From Coniferiporia sulphurascens (taxonomy: Eukaryota; Basidiomycota; Agaricomycetes; Hymenochaetales; Hymenochaetaceae): a stretch of 64,000 nt of DNA. Each line of letters opens with the position of its first letter. Position 1 is the first letter of the stretch. Below the pieces are notes generated by a model. It made no database searches. It had not been told where the DNA came from and saw nothing but the letters and a program-made list of their open reading frames with translations. This document shows positions 44,755-56,729 of the stretch, one piece after another. The DNA is taken from NCBI GenBank assembly GCA_002794785.1, contig NBBA01000018.1, positions 186,001-250,000 on the forward strand, given 5' to 3'. A program made the translations under genes and the position numbers.

Positions 44755-47440
44755 CAGGTCTCATGCAAGAGCCAGTGGATCAGATGTTGATGCTACTGGA
44801 TGATACAGTATGTGAGCAACATGAAAAATACAGTTTTGAATGCGAAATACCAAGGGGAGTAGTACAAGACGGTGCGCAAGGCAAAGCTCTCAAGGAATTT
44901 GAAGCTGAATACATTTGTTATTCAATGTCTCACCTTATGTCACCCACAGGGCGTGCCGTGTTTGCTGCCATGCCTCCTGCCTAGCCGCACCATGGCATGC
45001 CCTCCTATAAAATCCAGCACTCTGCATTCATGTCTCAACCTCTTCCTCCTTCCTCCCACCACCATCCCCTCATGACTCCACCCCCCCCCCTTTCATATTC
45101 ATATATGTCTTTGCTATGGTACTCATGTTGTGCGTATGCATGCAATCCTTTTTTTCGGTCCATGTGCGAGCACACGGCCTTGTCCATGGGTTTGGGGGTT
45201 TATGGCTGCACTTTGGATTTGGATTTCATTTGGTGCATTCTTTTTTTTTTGTGCTTTGATTTGCTTATGGGCCACAGGTCCACTCTGCATTCAAGTTATT
45301 CAGACGTGTGTACACACCTTACGGTGTTGTACTTCTATTGGGATGGGGGGGTCTTAAGGATGTGAACACATCACATCCCATTTGTTCACTTGGTATGTTT
45401 TTTCATTTCCTTGGTTTCATTTGAACTATACTTATTAACACTTACAGGGGTGGCATTATACAGATGGATATTTTTACCTTCTCTAAATCTTAGTGGGGAT
45501 TTGTAAAATTAGAGGGGAAGTCTTACTTTAGTTATTTGTTTAATGTCTTTGCAGTTTTCCACCTTTTTGATCTCATTTCGGTTTTTCCTTTATAATGGAT
45601 GTATGGCAAGGGTCTGTATTACTATAAGGTGTTTAGGACTATGGGCATTTATAACAACATTGTCTTCTGTAGTTGTAGTTGTATTACTAGATACACAATG
45701 TACATAGTGAAATTGAATATATGATGGACTTGTATGGACTCAAGATACTGACATCTGATGAACTAATAAACTACTTATCTCCATTGCCCACTTTCACATC
45801 AAGTGACTAAACATAAGTTTCTGCACAAACCATATCAAAATAAACATTGCCATTAGCTAACAGTGCTCAGGTAACCACACCTTTAAACACCGAGGTTCAT
45901 GCTCCTGCCTGGGAGCACCCATGGTAGGCATGCCCACCTTTGGGAATGCCCACATCAGTGCATGCCCTCCATGGGTGCTCCCACTCTATGGGTGCTCCCA
46001 CTCTATGGGTGCTCCCACTCTATGGGTGCTCCCACTCTATGGGTGCTCCCACTCTATGGGCATGCCCAATGTGGGCACTCCCAATATTTGGGCATGCCCA
46101 TGCTGGGCACTCCCAAGCAATGGGCATGCCCACATTGGGCACTCCCAAATAATGGGCACACCCACACTGGGCACTCCCACTACCTGGGCATGCCCAACAT
46201 GGGCACTCCCAATATTTGGGCATGCCCACATTGGGCACTCCCAAATAATGGGCATGCCCAATGTGGACACTCCCAATATTTGGGCATGCCCATGCTGGGC
46301 ACTCCCAAGTAATGGGCATGCCCACATTGGGCACTCCCAATTAATGGGCATGCCCTTGTGGGGCACTCCCAATATGTTGTTGAAGCTCTGTTTGCAATTG
46401 CTTTACCTGAGGGCTTTCCTATGCAGGGTTTTTTGTGTGCGCTTCAGCCTGAACCCTATCAACCCTGAGATCATGTCCTGCAGGTGCTCCCACAAAACAG
46501 GCAGCATCAGGGCCATTGTAGGAGAGAAGAGAGTGCATGGGGAATGCACATAGTGAGGTGTTGACTATGCCAGTGTGCTGGTGGTAGCCTGCAGCAGAAC
46601 AGTAGTCCTTGATCTTGTCAAAAAGCTTAGCAAGCTGCGTGCCTAAGGTTGTGTCATTAGGGTCCACACCGAGGCATGCGTGCTTGAGGCACTTGATAGC
46701 TTCCCAGGCCTTCAAGAAAGGGAAGTGTTACAGAATGTCTGTGCCTCAAGTGCTGTAAAAACAATGGGGAGGGTATGTACTGTCCCATTTCCTTGTAGCA
46801 CATTCCCTGTGCTTTCCAGATGCAAATGTCATACAAAGAAACATAACAGGAACACATTATGAATGTAAAGGAACTAGTGCATGTATGTAGCAGTGCATTA
46901 GTGTCCCTACTTTATACATAAATTGTCTTGAATTATAATCCCCTTCTTTCTCAACCTTCTCAGTGTGATTTGCTCCCAGATCCTCAATACCCCCCTCATC
47001 CAACCCTTGCCTGCAAGACCCTAGTGGTCGAAGAAAATAGCTAGTAGCATGGAGAACCACATAAAATGGCCAAACCCACACCATGACATCACTGGTCCCT
47101 TAACCCATTGAGGTTCCAGGAACATATTGATCCAGTATGAAAGGATGCAGAGCTCAATTTGATCCTCAAGGGTACTATTTACCAGAATAAAAGGGTAGAA
47201 CCCCTGTATTGAGCCCCAAAAAAGCAAAAAAATCCCCAGAAAATAGGTCAAAAAAGGCTGGGAAATCCCAGAAAAAATACCCCAGACACCCTGTGACATG
47301 TATCTAAGGCTGGGAGCTCCCAAGCCAAATAGTGAGGTAATTCCTGGGAGATCCCAGCCTCTGGGAGCACCCAGACCACTTGGGAATACCACCCAGGAGG
47401 AGGGTCTATTAGGTCAATCATGTCAAAGGTCTGATACACC
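44755..47440 (-). repeat. Right terminal inverted repeat of the KDZ element (2,686 bp)
   Basis: Complement of 29012-31663 with very high identity. It holds five copies of the 17-bp unit (about 45975-46060) against three on the left. It includes the mirrored palindromic array (45930-46375) and an 85-codon frame (44727-44984, plus) that crosses the inner border and may be a 3' part of the transposase gene. Confidence 0.95.
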
Positions 47441-47442
47441 TA

Positions 47443-47454
47443 CAGTCGAATGCA
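47443..47454 (-). repeat. Inner part of E's 3' inverted repeat, separated from its tip by the KDZ insertion
   Basis: The bases CAGTCGAATGCA continue the E inverted repeat whose outer 34 bp lie at 28978-29011. The intact partner at 51338-51383 carries both parts contiguously with one TA at the joint. Confidence 0.85.
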
Positions 47455-47698
47455 ATAAGAACCCACACCTCAGTAAGTCCTGAAACGGCTGAAAATTGTA
47501 ACTGTATCTAGTCCATGAATATACCCTATATACCAATGAAACTCAGTGTATTAAATAGCCATAAGGAACCTCCATAGAACTTGTTGCTTATAATCCCGGA
47601 ATTTGGGGGAGTGAAAAAGTTGCTTGGAAAATTTGACACAAAATAATAAAATATTTTAAAATCATTTAAATATATTACAAATCGCCAAATGCGGACGG

Positions 47699-50600
47699 TT
47701 ACATAACATAAGCGCCCATGTTATCGAGTGTGTCCTTAACCTCCTGTGCACTGGGTATTGTCCGGTGGGACTTGTACTTCTTGACTGCGTATGCAGTCTG
47801 TATGAAGCTAAGTCCCTTTCTAATAGATAAGGTAACTTAGACAAGCAATAGATTTTCAGGTGAGCTGCTCACCTGTATGCATCCATGTAATGCCAGCATT
47901 GCCGAAAGAAGCGGCAGATGGTAGCTGTTTCACAACTGTCCAAGCATTCAGGAACGAGCCGCTTGGCTGTTGTGAACTTTCCATCATTAGCTTCTCGGTA
48001 GCCTGTAAATAAGCGATCATATAAGCGCAATTTGAAACATTATGGAAATTACATACGATACTTTGCAAATCCCCAGTACATCTCAATAGCATTAAGCTCA
48101 CAATGGAATTTTGGGAAGAACAAACATATATGTCCTCGGCTTTGAATGTAAGCTTGGAGCATTGGAATTTCATCTGCAAAGTCCTGTTGTAAAGAAAGGA
48201 CGCACTTTGCACAACACCAATTATTTTTGTTCTCGGCTACCTGCTCTTCCACTGCCTGAAGATCGTCATCGCTTAGCTGATCTTCTTGGCCTGCTTGCTC
48301 CGCAGCTGTAATGTGCCTCAGGGCATCTTTCTTTCTTTGGCTTAATTTGCAATTGGTGCATATACCAACCACTTTTTTTCCCCCAGATTTTTCGAGAAGC
48401 TCATCCCAGACTGATTTCCGCTCACGTAAAACCTGCAACATCCCCTTTGGTTTCTGCCTGAGATTGGCATCTGGGTGATCAGCAGGGTAGACCATAGATT
48501 GTGCCATACCACATGTGTCTTGTTCACCTGTCTTGGGAGGGGGGTTATTTAATGGAATAACTGTGTCCCTTAATATAGACTGTTTCCCCCCATGATTGAC
48601 ATTCATATTGTTCACATTAAGGGCATCTGTGGCAAATGCTTCATGTGCAGATGAGCAATCAAACACAAAGACAGCAGTAGCATCTGGCTGTATGCGCTTG
48701 AATATGTTGACAGCATGCTTTGTTTGCGTAAGAAGCTGTGGCATGTCCCACCATTTGTCATGATTTTTGCCAGGGTAGATTATCTTCTGTGCATCGGTTA
48801 ATTCGAGTTGCTGATCCCTCGGCAATCTTGAGTTCTCGGCAAGCTGTTCCCTTGTCAGGCTAAGCCTGCCTGTGCCTGATCCTTCACATAAGAAATCGGA
48901 AATGTGTATTGCACGTCCATTCCCTTTCTGGCACAGGGGGCGGTTCCCATTGGCGAGCCACATTTCTCAGTGTTGGTCATTCACATGAAAGATTGACTCA
49001 TCCTGAACAATGAGTATATGCTCATGTTCATCAGGATGAAGAGTAAGCGGCAGAGGCACTAATGTCTCTTCATCATACTGGCGAAACAACCTGTATTTAC
49101 ACTTGTGAATTTTAGCCTTGAGATGAAATAAATTGATTTACCTTTCATATTATCCAATATCACTCAAAAATTTTGTACAGCTTTCAATAACATCAGGCCG
49201 TTCATGCCCATCCACATAGATTCCCTTCTTTGTGCTATGTGGCGAATAGCCGAGTTTACGCAGCCACCGGCGGACTGTTGTAAGCACAACCTTTGTCGAA
49301 AGAACCCTTCCGTTATTTGAAATGGTGCTGATCGTCAGTAGAATGTCTTTGATTATGACTTTTCGAAACAGGCTTGGCTTGATCTCATCAGTTGCCTGAG
49401 ACGCCAAGTAAATCTTGGCTTTCAGACAAACAGTTTCATTGTCAAGCCATGTTGCATTGTGTGTGGACTTCCCTCTCCTATAGGGGGTAGTTTCTTGTGT
49501 TTAATAATATATTGGGTTGAATAGCATATTAAATGCGCAAATGTTTTTCCTTTCCCCATTCAGGCAGAAACCTTGATGCTTGCATTGACAGATGGTGAAG
49601 TGGACTTTGGATTAACCTTGTACGCTTCCCAAAGCCAGACATAATTGGCAATGGCTGTCAATATCATTAGATTATGCATTGTGGAGCCGGTTGTCTGGAG
49701 TTTCTGTAATTCCTTCAAGTTCTTCTTGATGATCATAAATATGTCATCATCAAGCGATTCTTCTTTGTCCTGAAGTAATGCTTGCCGAGCGGCTAATGGA
49801 ATAGGTGGCCCAGTTGGCAAGTGCTCATCCTCAGAACCCAAGGCTTGGGGGCCCTGATCTGCCCCAAAATCTATATTTTCATTTGTTTCATCCTCCATAA
49901 TGGAGGCTTGAGTGAGGTCGATGTCCTCGATGCCCTCGAAATCCTCAATGTCCCCATTGCCATTCAAATTGTCGGCAAAGTTGTCAGGGTCAAACTCCGC
50001 TTCTGCTCTAGTGGAAGAACCCTCTGCTTCTTCAATCAATCCATTGATCTCGGCAAACAGCATTGTGTCATCCCACATATCTGTCTCAGGAAGATCAAGT
50101 GTGAGGTCTATTTCCTCCCTCATATGCAAAGTCCCTTCCTTGGGCTTTAAAAAAAATGTTGTTATTTTTTGACTGTCCTGTGCTGCTCATTTTTCGATTT
50201 TTTTCCTTCTGTACAATGTTGAGTGGCTGTCCCCCCTGTAAACGGGTGGCCAAACCCCTATCTTCCTCTTCTTCTCCTGCAATTATGAAATTGATTGATT
50301 AATATGTAATGTGTTAAGCTCAATGGTTACACGGTGATTGACGTTGGGGCTTCCTGATCATTGAGGCTGATGGTGATGACAACGGGGCTTCCTAGATGTT
50401 GTAAGTCGAAGGTGATCGTCAGCAGGGCTTCCTGATCAACAATGTGGACGCAGTAGGCTTCTGAGCGGAGTTGGGTTACGACAAAGTGACTAGTGGCTCA
50501 AAAGCACACAGTAGACTGATGGTAGCAGATAATGGGCTTGTATGAACAAAGAGCACAAGCTTAGGGCTTGTGCTACAGACTTTACAGGCTTATATGCTAC

Positions 50601-51092
50601 TCTATGTGTTTACTACTGTAGCTGCTTGTATGCGGTTGTTTATATGGCATGGAAGGTCATGGAAACACAAGGAATGCGATCAGTAAGCAAAGCATGTCAT
50701 GATGGTGCAATAAGGCATCATCATGGTGTCTTATGGTGCAAGGCGAATAAGGATGAGTAAGGCAGAGAAATGGGGGAGTTGCGCTGACTGATGATGACAA
50801 AGAGGAAGTGAGTCAGCGCAGTAAGGGGAAAGTAAGGGAAAATTGTAACATAATGTGAATTATGTGATTGATTAATTTAAGCGGTACATACAGTTCTGGC
50901 GGCTAAGCGATGACCCATTTGCGTGATAGCCTCCACACGGACTTCGGACTCATCACTATAGCCTCCATCTGATTCTGTTTCTGTGAGAATGCCGTCCTTG
51001 TTTGATGGGTTCCCACAGATCTCGGCAAAAGCAGCTTGGCCTGGGAGCCGCTTAGCCTGGGCAGCCTGAGCTTTTCGACTTCTCTTGGGCAT
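47699..51092 (-). pseudogene. Tc1/mariner-like DDE transposase of element E, broken
   Basis: Reading down the minus strand: a short basic first exon (51092-50877, MPKRSRKAQAAQAKRLPGQ), a solo LTR at 50312-50850, a long acidic segment (50129-49560), and a helix-turn-helix part with TVRRWLRKLGYSPHSTKKGIYVDGHERPDV (49330-49170). The catalytic domain follows: first Asp in VQDESIFHVND (about 49010), second in VFVFDCSSAHEAF (48670), Glu in CELNAIEMYWG (48080). The last exons carry a RHYMDAYR-like and a KSHR segment and end at 47699. The triad spacing fits the IS630/Tc1/mariner fold. A TGA after VNDQH (about 48965) breaks the domain, again where Arg would fit. Short introns are apparent near 48050 and 47845. 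Confidence 0.75.
50312..50850 (-). mobile_element. Solo LTR, family S (539 bp), inside the E transposase gene
   Basis: The plus strand reads TGTTAAGC...TTGTAACA, i.e. an inverted family-S LTR. The flanks are TAATG at 50307-50311 and 50851-50855, a perfect 5-bp duplication. It lies between the first and second transposase exons, so probably in an intron. Confidence 0.9.
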
Positions 51093-51337
51093 ATCTGGTT
51101 GTGTGTAAGTGTATAATTTTCAAGAGTGGGGCACGTGTAACGTGCCAGCAAGACTCCAGTTTATTTTTGGAATTTAAAAAAAAAAAAATTCTCAAAAAAT
51201 TTGACACATTTGGTCTATTTTTAGAACACTCCTGAAAACGCGAGGTCTTGCGATTCTTGGCTACTTTTCGGTTTAAATTTTCAATTTCAGCCACTAATTC
51301 GGTATATTTCGGGCCCAGCAGCAGTGCAGCTTTATCA

Positions 51338-51383
51338 TGCATTCGACTGTAATAGGTCTTCCCAGAGGGGGTGCCTGAAGTGC
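51338..51383 (-). repeat. 5' inverted repeat of E, also the uninterrupted reference for the KDZ target
   Basis: Reading from 51383 downwards it begins GCACTTCAGGCACCCC and contains CCTATTACAGTCG. The TA in the middle of this string is the site duplicated on both sides of the KDZ element. Just outside it the flank reads ...GGTTCTA in LTR sequence. Confidence 0.9.
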
Positions 51384-51461
51384 TAGAACCTTCATCAAGT
51401 TTCCATTGAGTCATACAGTATAATACCTAAGGTAACCAATCTTGGATACTACTATACCTAT

Positions 51462-52811
51462 TGTTAGTAAATTGATGAAAATCATGATCGCCGGATCGAC
51501 GGATTAGCAAGATCGACATGGCAAGACCCATAACTCTAATAGATACCAGGAATCTATGTCAATGCTGTAAAGATGCAGATCAAGTAGCATGGAAAGCATT
51601 TAATATTGCATGTGCAACAGTAGGACAGAATGCAGGATACAACAACTGTCAAATTACATTTGATCATACTACAAGGGAACAACAAGTGGCAGAAAGGCTA
51701 GAAGTAATAATTGAACATAGAGCAACTATGTTCTCATATCAATTGAATAGATATGTAATCAGCGCTTACATAAGAACCAAGATTTATAATCAGCCACATA
51801 ATGAATTATGTTATCAAAGGGTGGTTATTACATCAACCAATTATGCAGAAGCAGCACACCAAATAGTCCATACTATCAATAAACAATTATGAGAACAACT
51901 ATTCACATACAAAGCCAACTTCATAGCCAAAGGACACACAACAGTAGATTGAAAGGAACCAAACCAAAGACAGGAGTTAGTACCAATAGATAAAGAGATT
52001 ATAATATGATGGTTCAATGATGAACCTTCCTATAGAGTCACACCAGGGTATAGCAGGATAACAGATATAAATGCTATAGGACCAGAAGCGCTCTTTATGC
52101 CAATAGATGATAGGACACCAGAATGAACCCCTTTCAATGAAATTATGGAAGAAATGACTCAATCTTAGTCTATGGCAATAAGTAACAAGCCACAACAAGA
52201 TAAGATTAAGAAGGCTAGCATAATCGCTGAGCCACACAAGTATATCGAAGCACTCAGCTAAGAATAGCCAATGGAAGCAAGGTGATCAATTAAAGACATG
52301 ATTGATGGGAGCCAAGTATAGTGCATCACACAGCAGAACTGATTAGGAGATAAGGAGAAGCATCATAGGTATAGTAGTATCTGAGAATGGTTAACTTAGG
52401 TATTATACTGTATGACTCAATGGAAACTCAGGGAAGGTTCTGGCATAAGATAAAGATAGCACAGTAGGCTGTAGAACATACCGGAATATGTAACTGACTC
52501 ATAAGAAGCTAAGAATAGTAAATAGCATGTACAGGATTGTACCGGAACATTCTTATGACTTATAAATCAAGAGTAGTATGTTGTAGTATCTACCGGAACA
52601 TAGTAAACAGACTACAACATGTAGGGTATAAAAGCCCAATGTAAAATTGCAGTAAAAAGCAGTTTAATTCATCTCTTGTCTCTTACCACCATCATCAGCT
52701 CTAACACTCTAGCGAGTCAAGGGTAACAAGCCTACCCTAAACTAACTAGTATTATTTATGTGAATCTGTTATCACTTGTTTCAATCCCTTAATCAGGGAG
52801 CGAATCTAACA
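51462..52811 (+). mobile_element. Solo LTR, large family (1,350 bp), with CCTAT duplication
   Basis: The termini are TGTTAG...CTAACA. The flanks are CCTAT at 51457-51461 and 52812-52816. It is inserted in an older LTR of the same family in opposite orientation. The TATA box is at 52627-52634. Sequence is very similar to 26627-27963 along the whole length. Confidence 0.95.
51518..52168 (+). pseudogene. LTR U3-encoded protein, second copy, with several TGA stops
   Basis: The same protein as at 26683 (LCQCCKDADQVAWKAFNIACATVG...). The first 124 codons are open. The shared TGA follows, and further TGA codons (about 51950 and 52006) stand where the sister copy reads CGA. The frame otherwise stays in register to the TAG at 52166-52168. 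Confidence 0.6.
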
Positions 52812-53364
52812 CCTATGATGCTTCTCCTGATTTCCTAATTAGTTCTGCTGTGTGATGCACTATACTTGGCTCCCATCAATTACATCTTTAATTGATTGCC
52901 ATGCTCCCATTGGCTATTCTTAGCCGAACACTTAGATATACTTGTGTGGCTCAGCATTTATGCTAGCCTTCTGAATCTTATCTTATTGTGGCTTGTTACT
53001 TATTACTGTTGACTTCGACTGAAGCATCCGCCTATAGATTAATGATATTGGTGAAAGGGGTTTGCTCTGGTGTCCTATCATCTATTAGCATAAAGAGCTC
53101 TTCAGGCCCTACATTCATAAGGTTTACAATTCTATTGTAACCTGCCATGACTCGATATGATGGTTCCTCATTCATCCAGTGCATTAGGATCTCTCTGTCT
53201 ATGTCCCTCATGTTGGGTGTTCCTTCTTCCCTTCAATCTACTGTTGTGTGTCCTTTGGCTACAAAGGTGTTCATGTATGCAAACATTTGTTCTCATAATT
53301 GTTTGTTTACATTATGAACTATTTGGTTGGCGTTCTTCATGTAATCAGTTGTTGCTATCACTGT

Positions 53365-53667
53365 TCACTGATAACATAAGTTATTATGTGGGCGATTACA
53401 TATCCTAGTTCTGATGTAAGCATTGATTACATACTTGTTTATTTGGTAAGAGAACATTGTGGCTTTGTGTTTGATTACAATTTCTTGTTTGTCCATTACT
53501 GGTACTTCCCTTGTAGTATGATCAAATATGATTTGACAGTTATCATATCCTGCATTTGAGCCTATTGTTGCACATGCTATGTTGAATACTTTCCAGCTAA
53601 TTAGATTTGCATCTTTACATCGCTGACACATTCCCTGGGTATCTATTATGTTTATGGCTCTCTCCAT
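53365..53667 (-). pseudogene. LTR U3-encoded protein, third (older) copy
   Basis: About 100 codons in the minus-strand LTR, with MCQRCKDANLISWKVFNIACATIG and the IIFDHTTRE block. A TGA ends the frame at about 53365. The protein is more diverged than the DNA context alone would need and keeps the CX2C and the central block. Confidence 0.55.
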
Positions 53668-53706
53668 GTCGATCCAGCAATCACAATTTTCATCAATTTA
53701 CTAACA

Positions 53707-54641
53707 GGAGCTGATGTAGAGTGGCCCCTTCATGCTGCAGATAGCGGATCCTGAGGCATTGCCGATGCGTGATCCATCAGTGAAGACCTGCAGGGAGGAG
53801 TCAGTGCAGCAGATCCTGGCTTGGGCAACATAGTTGTCATGCATGTCCGAGGAGACTGGTTGTCTGGGAACTGCGAAGACGATACAGCCTTGCCCAAAGG
53901 CAAGGGGGTCCATCCAGGGGGAGTGCATGTATGCTGGGATCTGTTGGACTCAAGGGACACAGACCTGTAATGAAAGGGAAAAAGGAGTGTTAGCATTAGG
54001 ATTAAACTTTTTCTGCCCTACATGGTGGGGGGTGCGCCATAGGTGCAAGGCATGCATGGTCTTTAAATATTTGAAATAAGCGAAGAAAGGGGGAGTGGAG
54101 CAAAGAAAATTTGTAGAATGAGGAGATGCACCCTTGTAGATGCCTAAGACCCAATGGCAAGCAGTGTTCTGCACAGCCTGTAGTCAGTTGACTAGGGTTT
54201 TTTGTTGATGTCCATGATACCACACTGGTGCACCCCATGCTAGGATAGTGTGCACACATGCAGTATAGAGTTGTCAGAGGTGGATGGCTGAGAGGCCCCA
54301 CTCAGTGTTGCTGAGAATGCAGAGGGCTGCCAGTGTAGAGAGCCCTTTAGAGCACATGCACTCCACATGGGGTTTGAAGGTGAGGCCTGAGTCCCACCAG
54401 ATCCCCAGCCAGCACAGGGGGTTGTTGGGTCGGACTAGGGTGTCAGCATCGATTTGAATTCCAGCAGTGTCCCAGCAGTGGTAGCCAGTTCATCATCTGG
54501 GTGGATGGAAGTGGAGAGCCTCCATCTTTGCTGGTTCGATGTTGAGACCAATTTGGCAGAAGAGGAGGTCAAGTTGCTGGTATGCCTGTGTGAGGGAGTG
54601 GCAATTAGCTGTTACTGAGGTACCTATGCAGGTGATAAGAT
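53707..54641 (-). mobile_element. LINE ORF2 fragment, minus strand
   Basis: It encodes the RNase H start (VFTDGSRIGN) and the segment between RT and RNase H (WILGIYK-like near 54150). Both ends are cut: by the LTR at 53706 and by the tail of the LINE-A insertion at 54642. Several stops are present. Confidence 0.75.
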
Positions 54642-56190
54642 TTATTATTATTATTATTATTCCTGCAGTATTACATAATTACAAGCTGCCCCCCCAAAGG
54701 GGGGGCCCTAACTACATAATAACAGAGGCACCTGTCATCGTGCAACACATGAAACTGGGTGGGGGACCTGCTCCCCAAAGGGTGCCGATGTGTGGAGGTC
54801 CCCTATTAGTACAGAATGTGAAAAGAAGAGGGAGGAGTACATATCACTATGACTAAACCAACAGGTAAGGGCAGGTTAAGGAAGAAGCTTAGAATGGAGA
54901 AAGGGAGGGCAAGAGTGCTGGCCAAGACATACAATGAGGAGTCTGAAGGGCAGTCATAGATCAGAGAGAAAGGGTGGGAGTGCACCTGAAAGCTCCAAGA
55001 GAGCCGGGTCCGAGTCCTGGGTATTGGGTCCAAGCATACAACACATGTATTCCCTGAGGAGGTCCAAGTCCATATTCTTGTTGGTGGGGTGGCCCTCCAA
55101 CTCCATCGTGGCGAAAGCCAGGCGGATGGCGCTGGAGGTCCCATCGGAGAGGTGGTTCAGGTGCCCTGTCAGCCTAAGCCAGCAGCGCAGAACCAGAATA
55201 TGGTTTTCATCAGCCCACTCTGAGTGGTGGACTGGGAGGGGGATCTTGGCTGGCCAGATGCGCTGAATCCAGGGCTGGAAGGTTGAGCACCCACCCAGAA
55301 TGTGAGTGGTTGTCTGCACAGGCCAGGGTGGGTGGTTATGCCACCTGCAATGGGAGATCAGGCCACGCCTGCACCAGTAGGCTGAGTCGAAGCTCAGCCA
55401 GTAGCCCCCATAGGGACCAGCATGGCAGAGGACTTGTGCCACTGCAGTGAGGTGGTGGTGAGGGTGGTCTGCAGAGTGGGTTAGCAGTTTTCGTGGGCAG
55501 TGGGGAGGGATGCCATGCACTGCCTGTTATAATTTTCCTTTACTTTTCCCTTACTGCACTGACTCACTTCCTCTTCGTCATCATCAGTCAGCGCACTTCC
55601 CCCATTTCTCTACCTTACTCATCCTTATTTGCCTTGAGCCCTAAGATGCCATGATGATGCCTTATTGCAACATCATGATGTGCTTCACTTACTGATCACC
55701 GCACTTGTATTACCAAGGCATTCCTTGAGTTTCCATGACCTTCCATGGGCTGGTAAACATACCTAACCAAGTTGCTACAGTAGCAAACACATAGAGTAGC
55801 ATATAAGCATGTAACTTCAGTAGCACAAGCCCTAAGCTTGTGCTCTTTGTTCATACAAGCCCATTATCTGCTACCATCTGTCTACTGTGTGCCGCTTGGC
55901 CAATAGTCACCTCGTCGTAACCCGACTCCTCATCCGAAGTCTATCACGTCCACATCGCCGATCAGGAAGCCCCTCAACGATCTCCTTCGACTTACGACAT
56001 CCAGGAAGCCCCGTTGCCGTAACTACCAGCCCCGACGATCAAGAAGCATCAACGTCGATCACCGTGTAACCCTCGAGCTTAACACTGCCAAGTACTTGTT
56101 GGTGGTGGAGGCGAGAGGTTGGGCCAGAGATAGTGTCCACCTTTCTACAAGAGTCTTGGTGGCCACCTCCTTGAGGGCAGATATGGAGGG
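54642..56190 (-). mobile_element. LINE-A insertion, 5'-truncated, interrupted by a solo LTR
   Basis: The tail is (ATT)n at 54642-54660, then the LINE-A 3' UTR with hairpin (about 54690-54706), then the ORF2 C-terminus (CRWHNHPPWP near 55340). A solo LTR occupies 55525-56084. The copy continues to 56190, where another LTR without duplication cuts it off. Confidence 0.8.
55525..56084 (+). mobile_element. Solo LTR, family S (560 bp)
   Basis: The termini are TGTTAT...TTAACA, with CTGCC duplicated at 55520-55524 and 56085-56089. A TATA-like ATATAAG lies near 55802. It is inserted in the minus-strand LINE-A copy. Confidence 0.9.
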
Positions 56191-56729
56191 TGTTACAATT
56201 TTCCTTTACTTTCCCCATATTGCGCTGACTCACTCTCCCTTCATCATCATCAGTCAGCGCAACTCCCCCATTTCTCTGCCTTACTCATCCTTATTCGCCT
56301 TGCACCATAAGACACCATGATGATGCCTTATTGCACCATCATGACATGCTTTGCTTACTGATCGCATTCCTTGTGTTTCCATGACCTTCCATGCCATATA
56401 AACAACCGCATACAAGCAGCTACAGTAGTAAACACATAGAGTAGCATATAAGCCTGTAAAGTCTGTAGCACAAGCCCTAAGCTTGTGCTCTTTGTTCATA
56501 CAAGCCCATTATCTGCTACCATCAGTCTACTGTGTGCTTTTGAGCCACTAGTCACTTTGTCGTAACCCAACTCCGCTCAGAAGCCTACCGCGTCCACATT
56601 GTTGATCAGGAAGCCCTGCCGACGATCACCTTCGACTTACAACATCTAGGAAGCCCCGTTGTCATCACCATCAGCCTCAACGATCAGGAAGCCCCAACAT
56701 CGATCACTGCATAACCATTGAGCTTAACA
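56191..56729 (+). mobile_element. Solo LTR, family S (539 bp), no target duplication
   Basis: The termini are TGTTAC...TTAACA, but the flanks differ (GAGGG before, GGGCG after) and belong to different ORF2 points. It probably marks recombination between two family-S insertions with loss of the DNA between. It is the closest relative in the window of the inverted copy at 50312. Confidence 0.8.

Larger units (their letters stand above)
29012..47440. mobile_element. KDZ-type DNA transposon, 18,429 bp, with long TIRs and cargo genes
   Basis: Outer ends are GGTGTATCAGACC and its complement, flanked by TA on both sides (29010-29011, 47441-47442). The intact E inverted repeat (51338-51383) shows the target with a single TA. 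The TIRs are 2,652 and 2,686 bp. The unique centre holds a KDZ transposase gene (40671-44559, plus strand) and, divergently, an Spt5-like gene (39256-36394) and an uncharacterised gene (35703-32405). The transposase and Spt5-like genes are damaged, so this copy is probably not autonomous now, although the TIRs are still nearly identical. Confidence 0.85.
28978..51383 (-). mobile_element. DDE transposon 'E' (Tc1/mariner-like), ~4 kb, split by the KDZ element
   Basis: The element's own DNA is 47441-51383 plus 28978-29011; the 18.4 kb between is the KDZ insertion. Its inverted repeats begin GCACTTCAGGCACCCC. The 5' one is at 51338-51383 (minus strand). The 3' one is read as 28978-29011 plus 47443-47454 and is a perfect complement over 46 bp. 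It encodes a DDE transposase (51092-47699). The 5' flank ends in TA, as for Tc1/mariner insertions, in LTR sequence; the 3' flank is LINE ORF1, so one flank has been rearranged. A solo LTR lies in its gene. Confidence 0.8.
51384..53706 (-). mobile_element. Large-family LTR, minus strand, 3'-truncated and interrupted by a nested LTR
   Basis: It starts at 53706 (TGTTAGTAAATTGATG on the minus strand), runs to 52812, and continues at 51461 down to about 51384 after the nested LTR at 51462-52811. The rest of the LTR is missing because element E begins there. It is more diverged from 26627-27963 than is the nested copy, so it is probably older. The flank at 53707 is LINE ORF2. Confidence 0.8.

Noticed and set aside
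29012..47440. An LTR retrotransposon with long LTRs
   Set aside because: The long repeats are inverted, not direct, and the centre codes for a KDZ transposase with no gag or RT.
51052..51414. A 120-codon minus-strand frame starting MTQWKLDEG as the start of the E transposase
   Set aside because: Its first codons lie in LTR sequence and in E's inverted repeat; the better start is the ATG at 51092 after the repeat.
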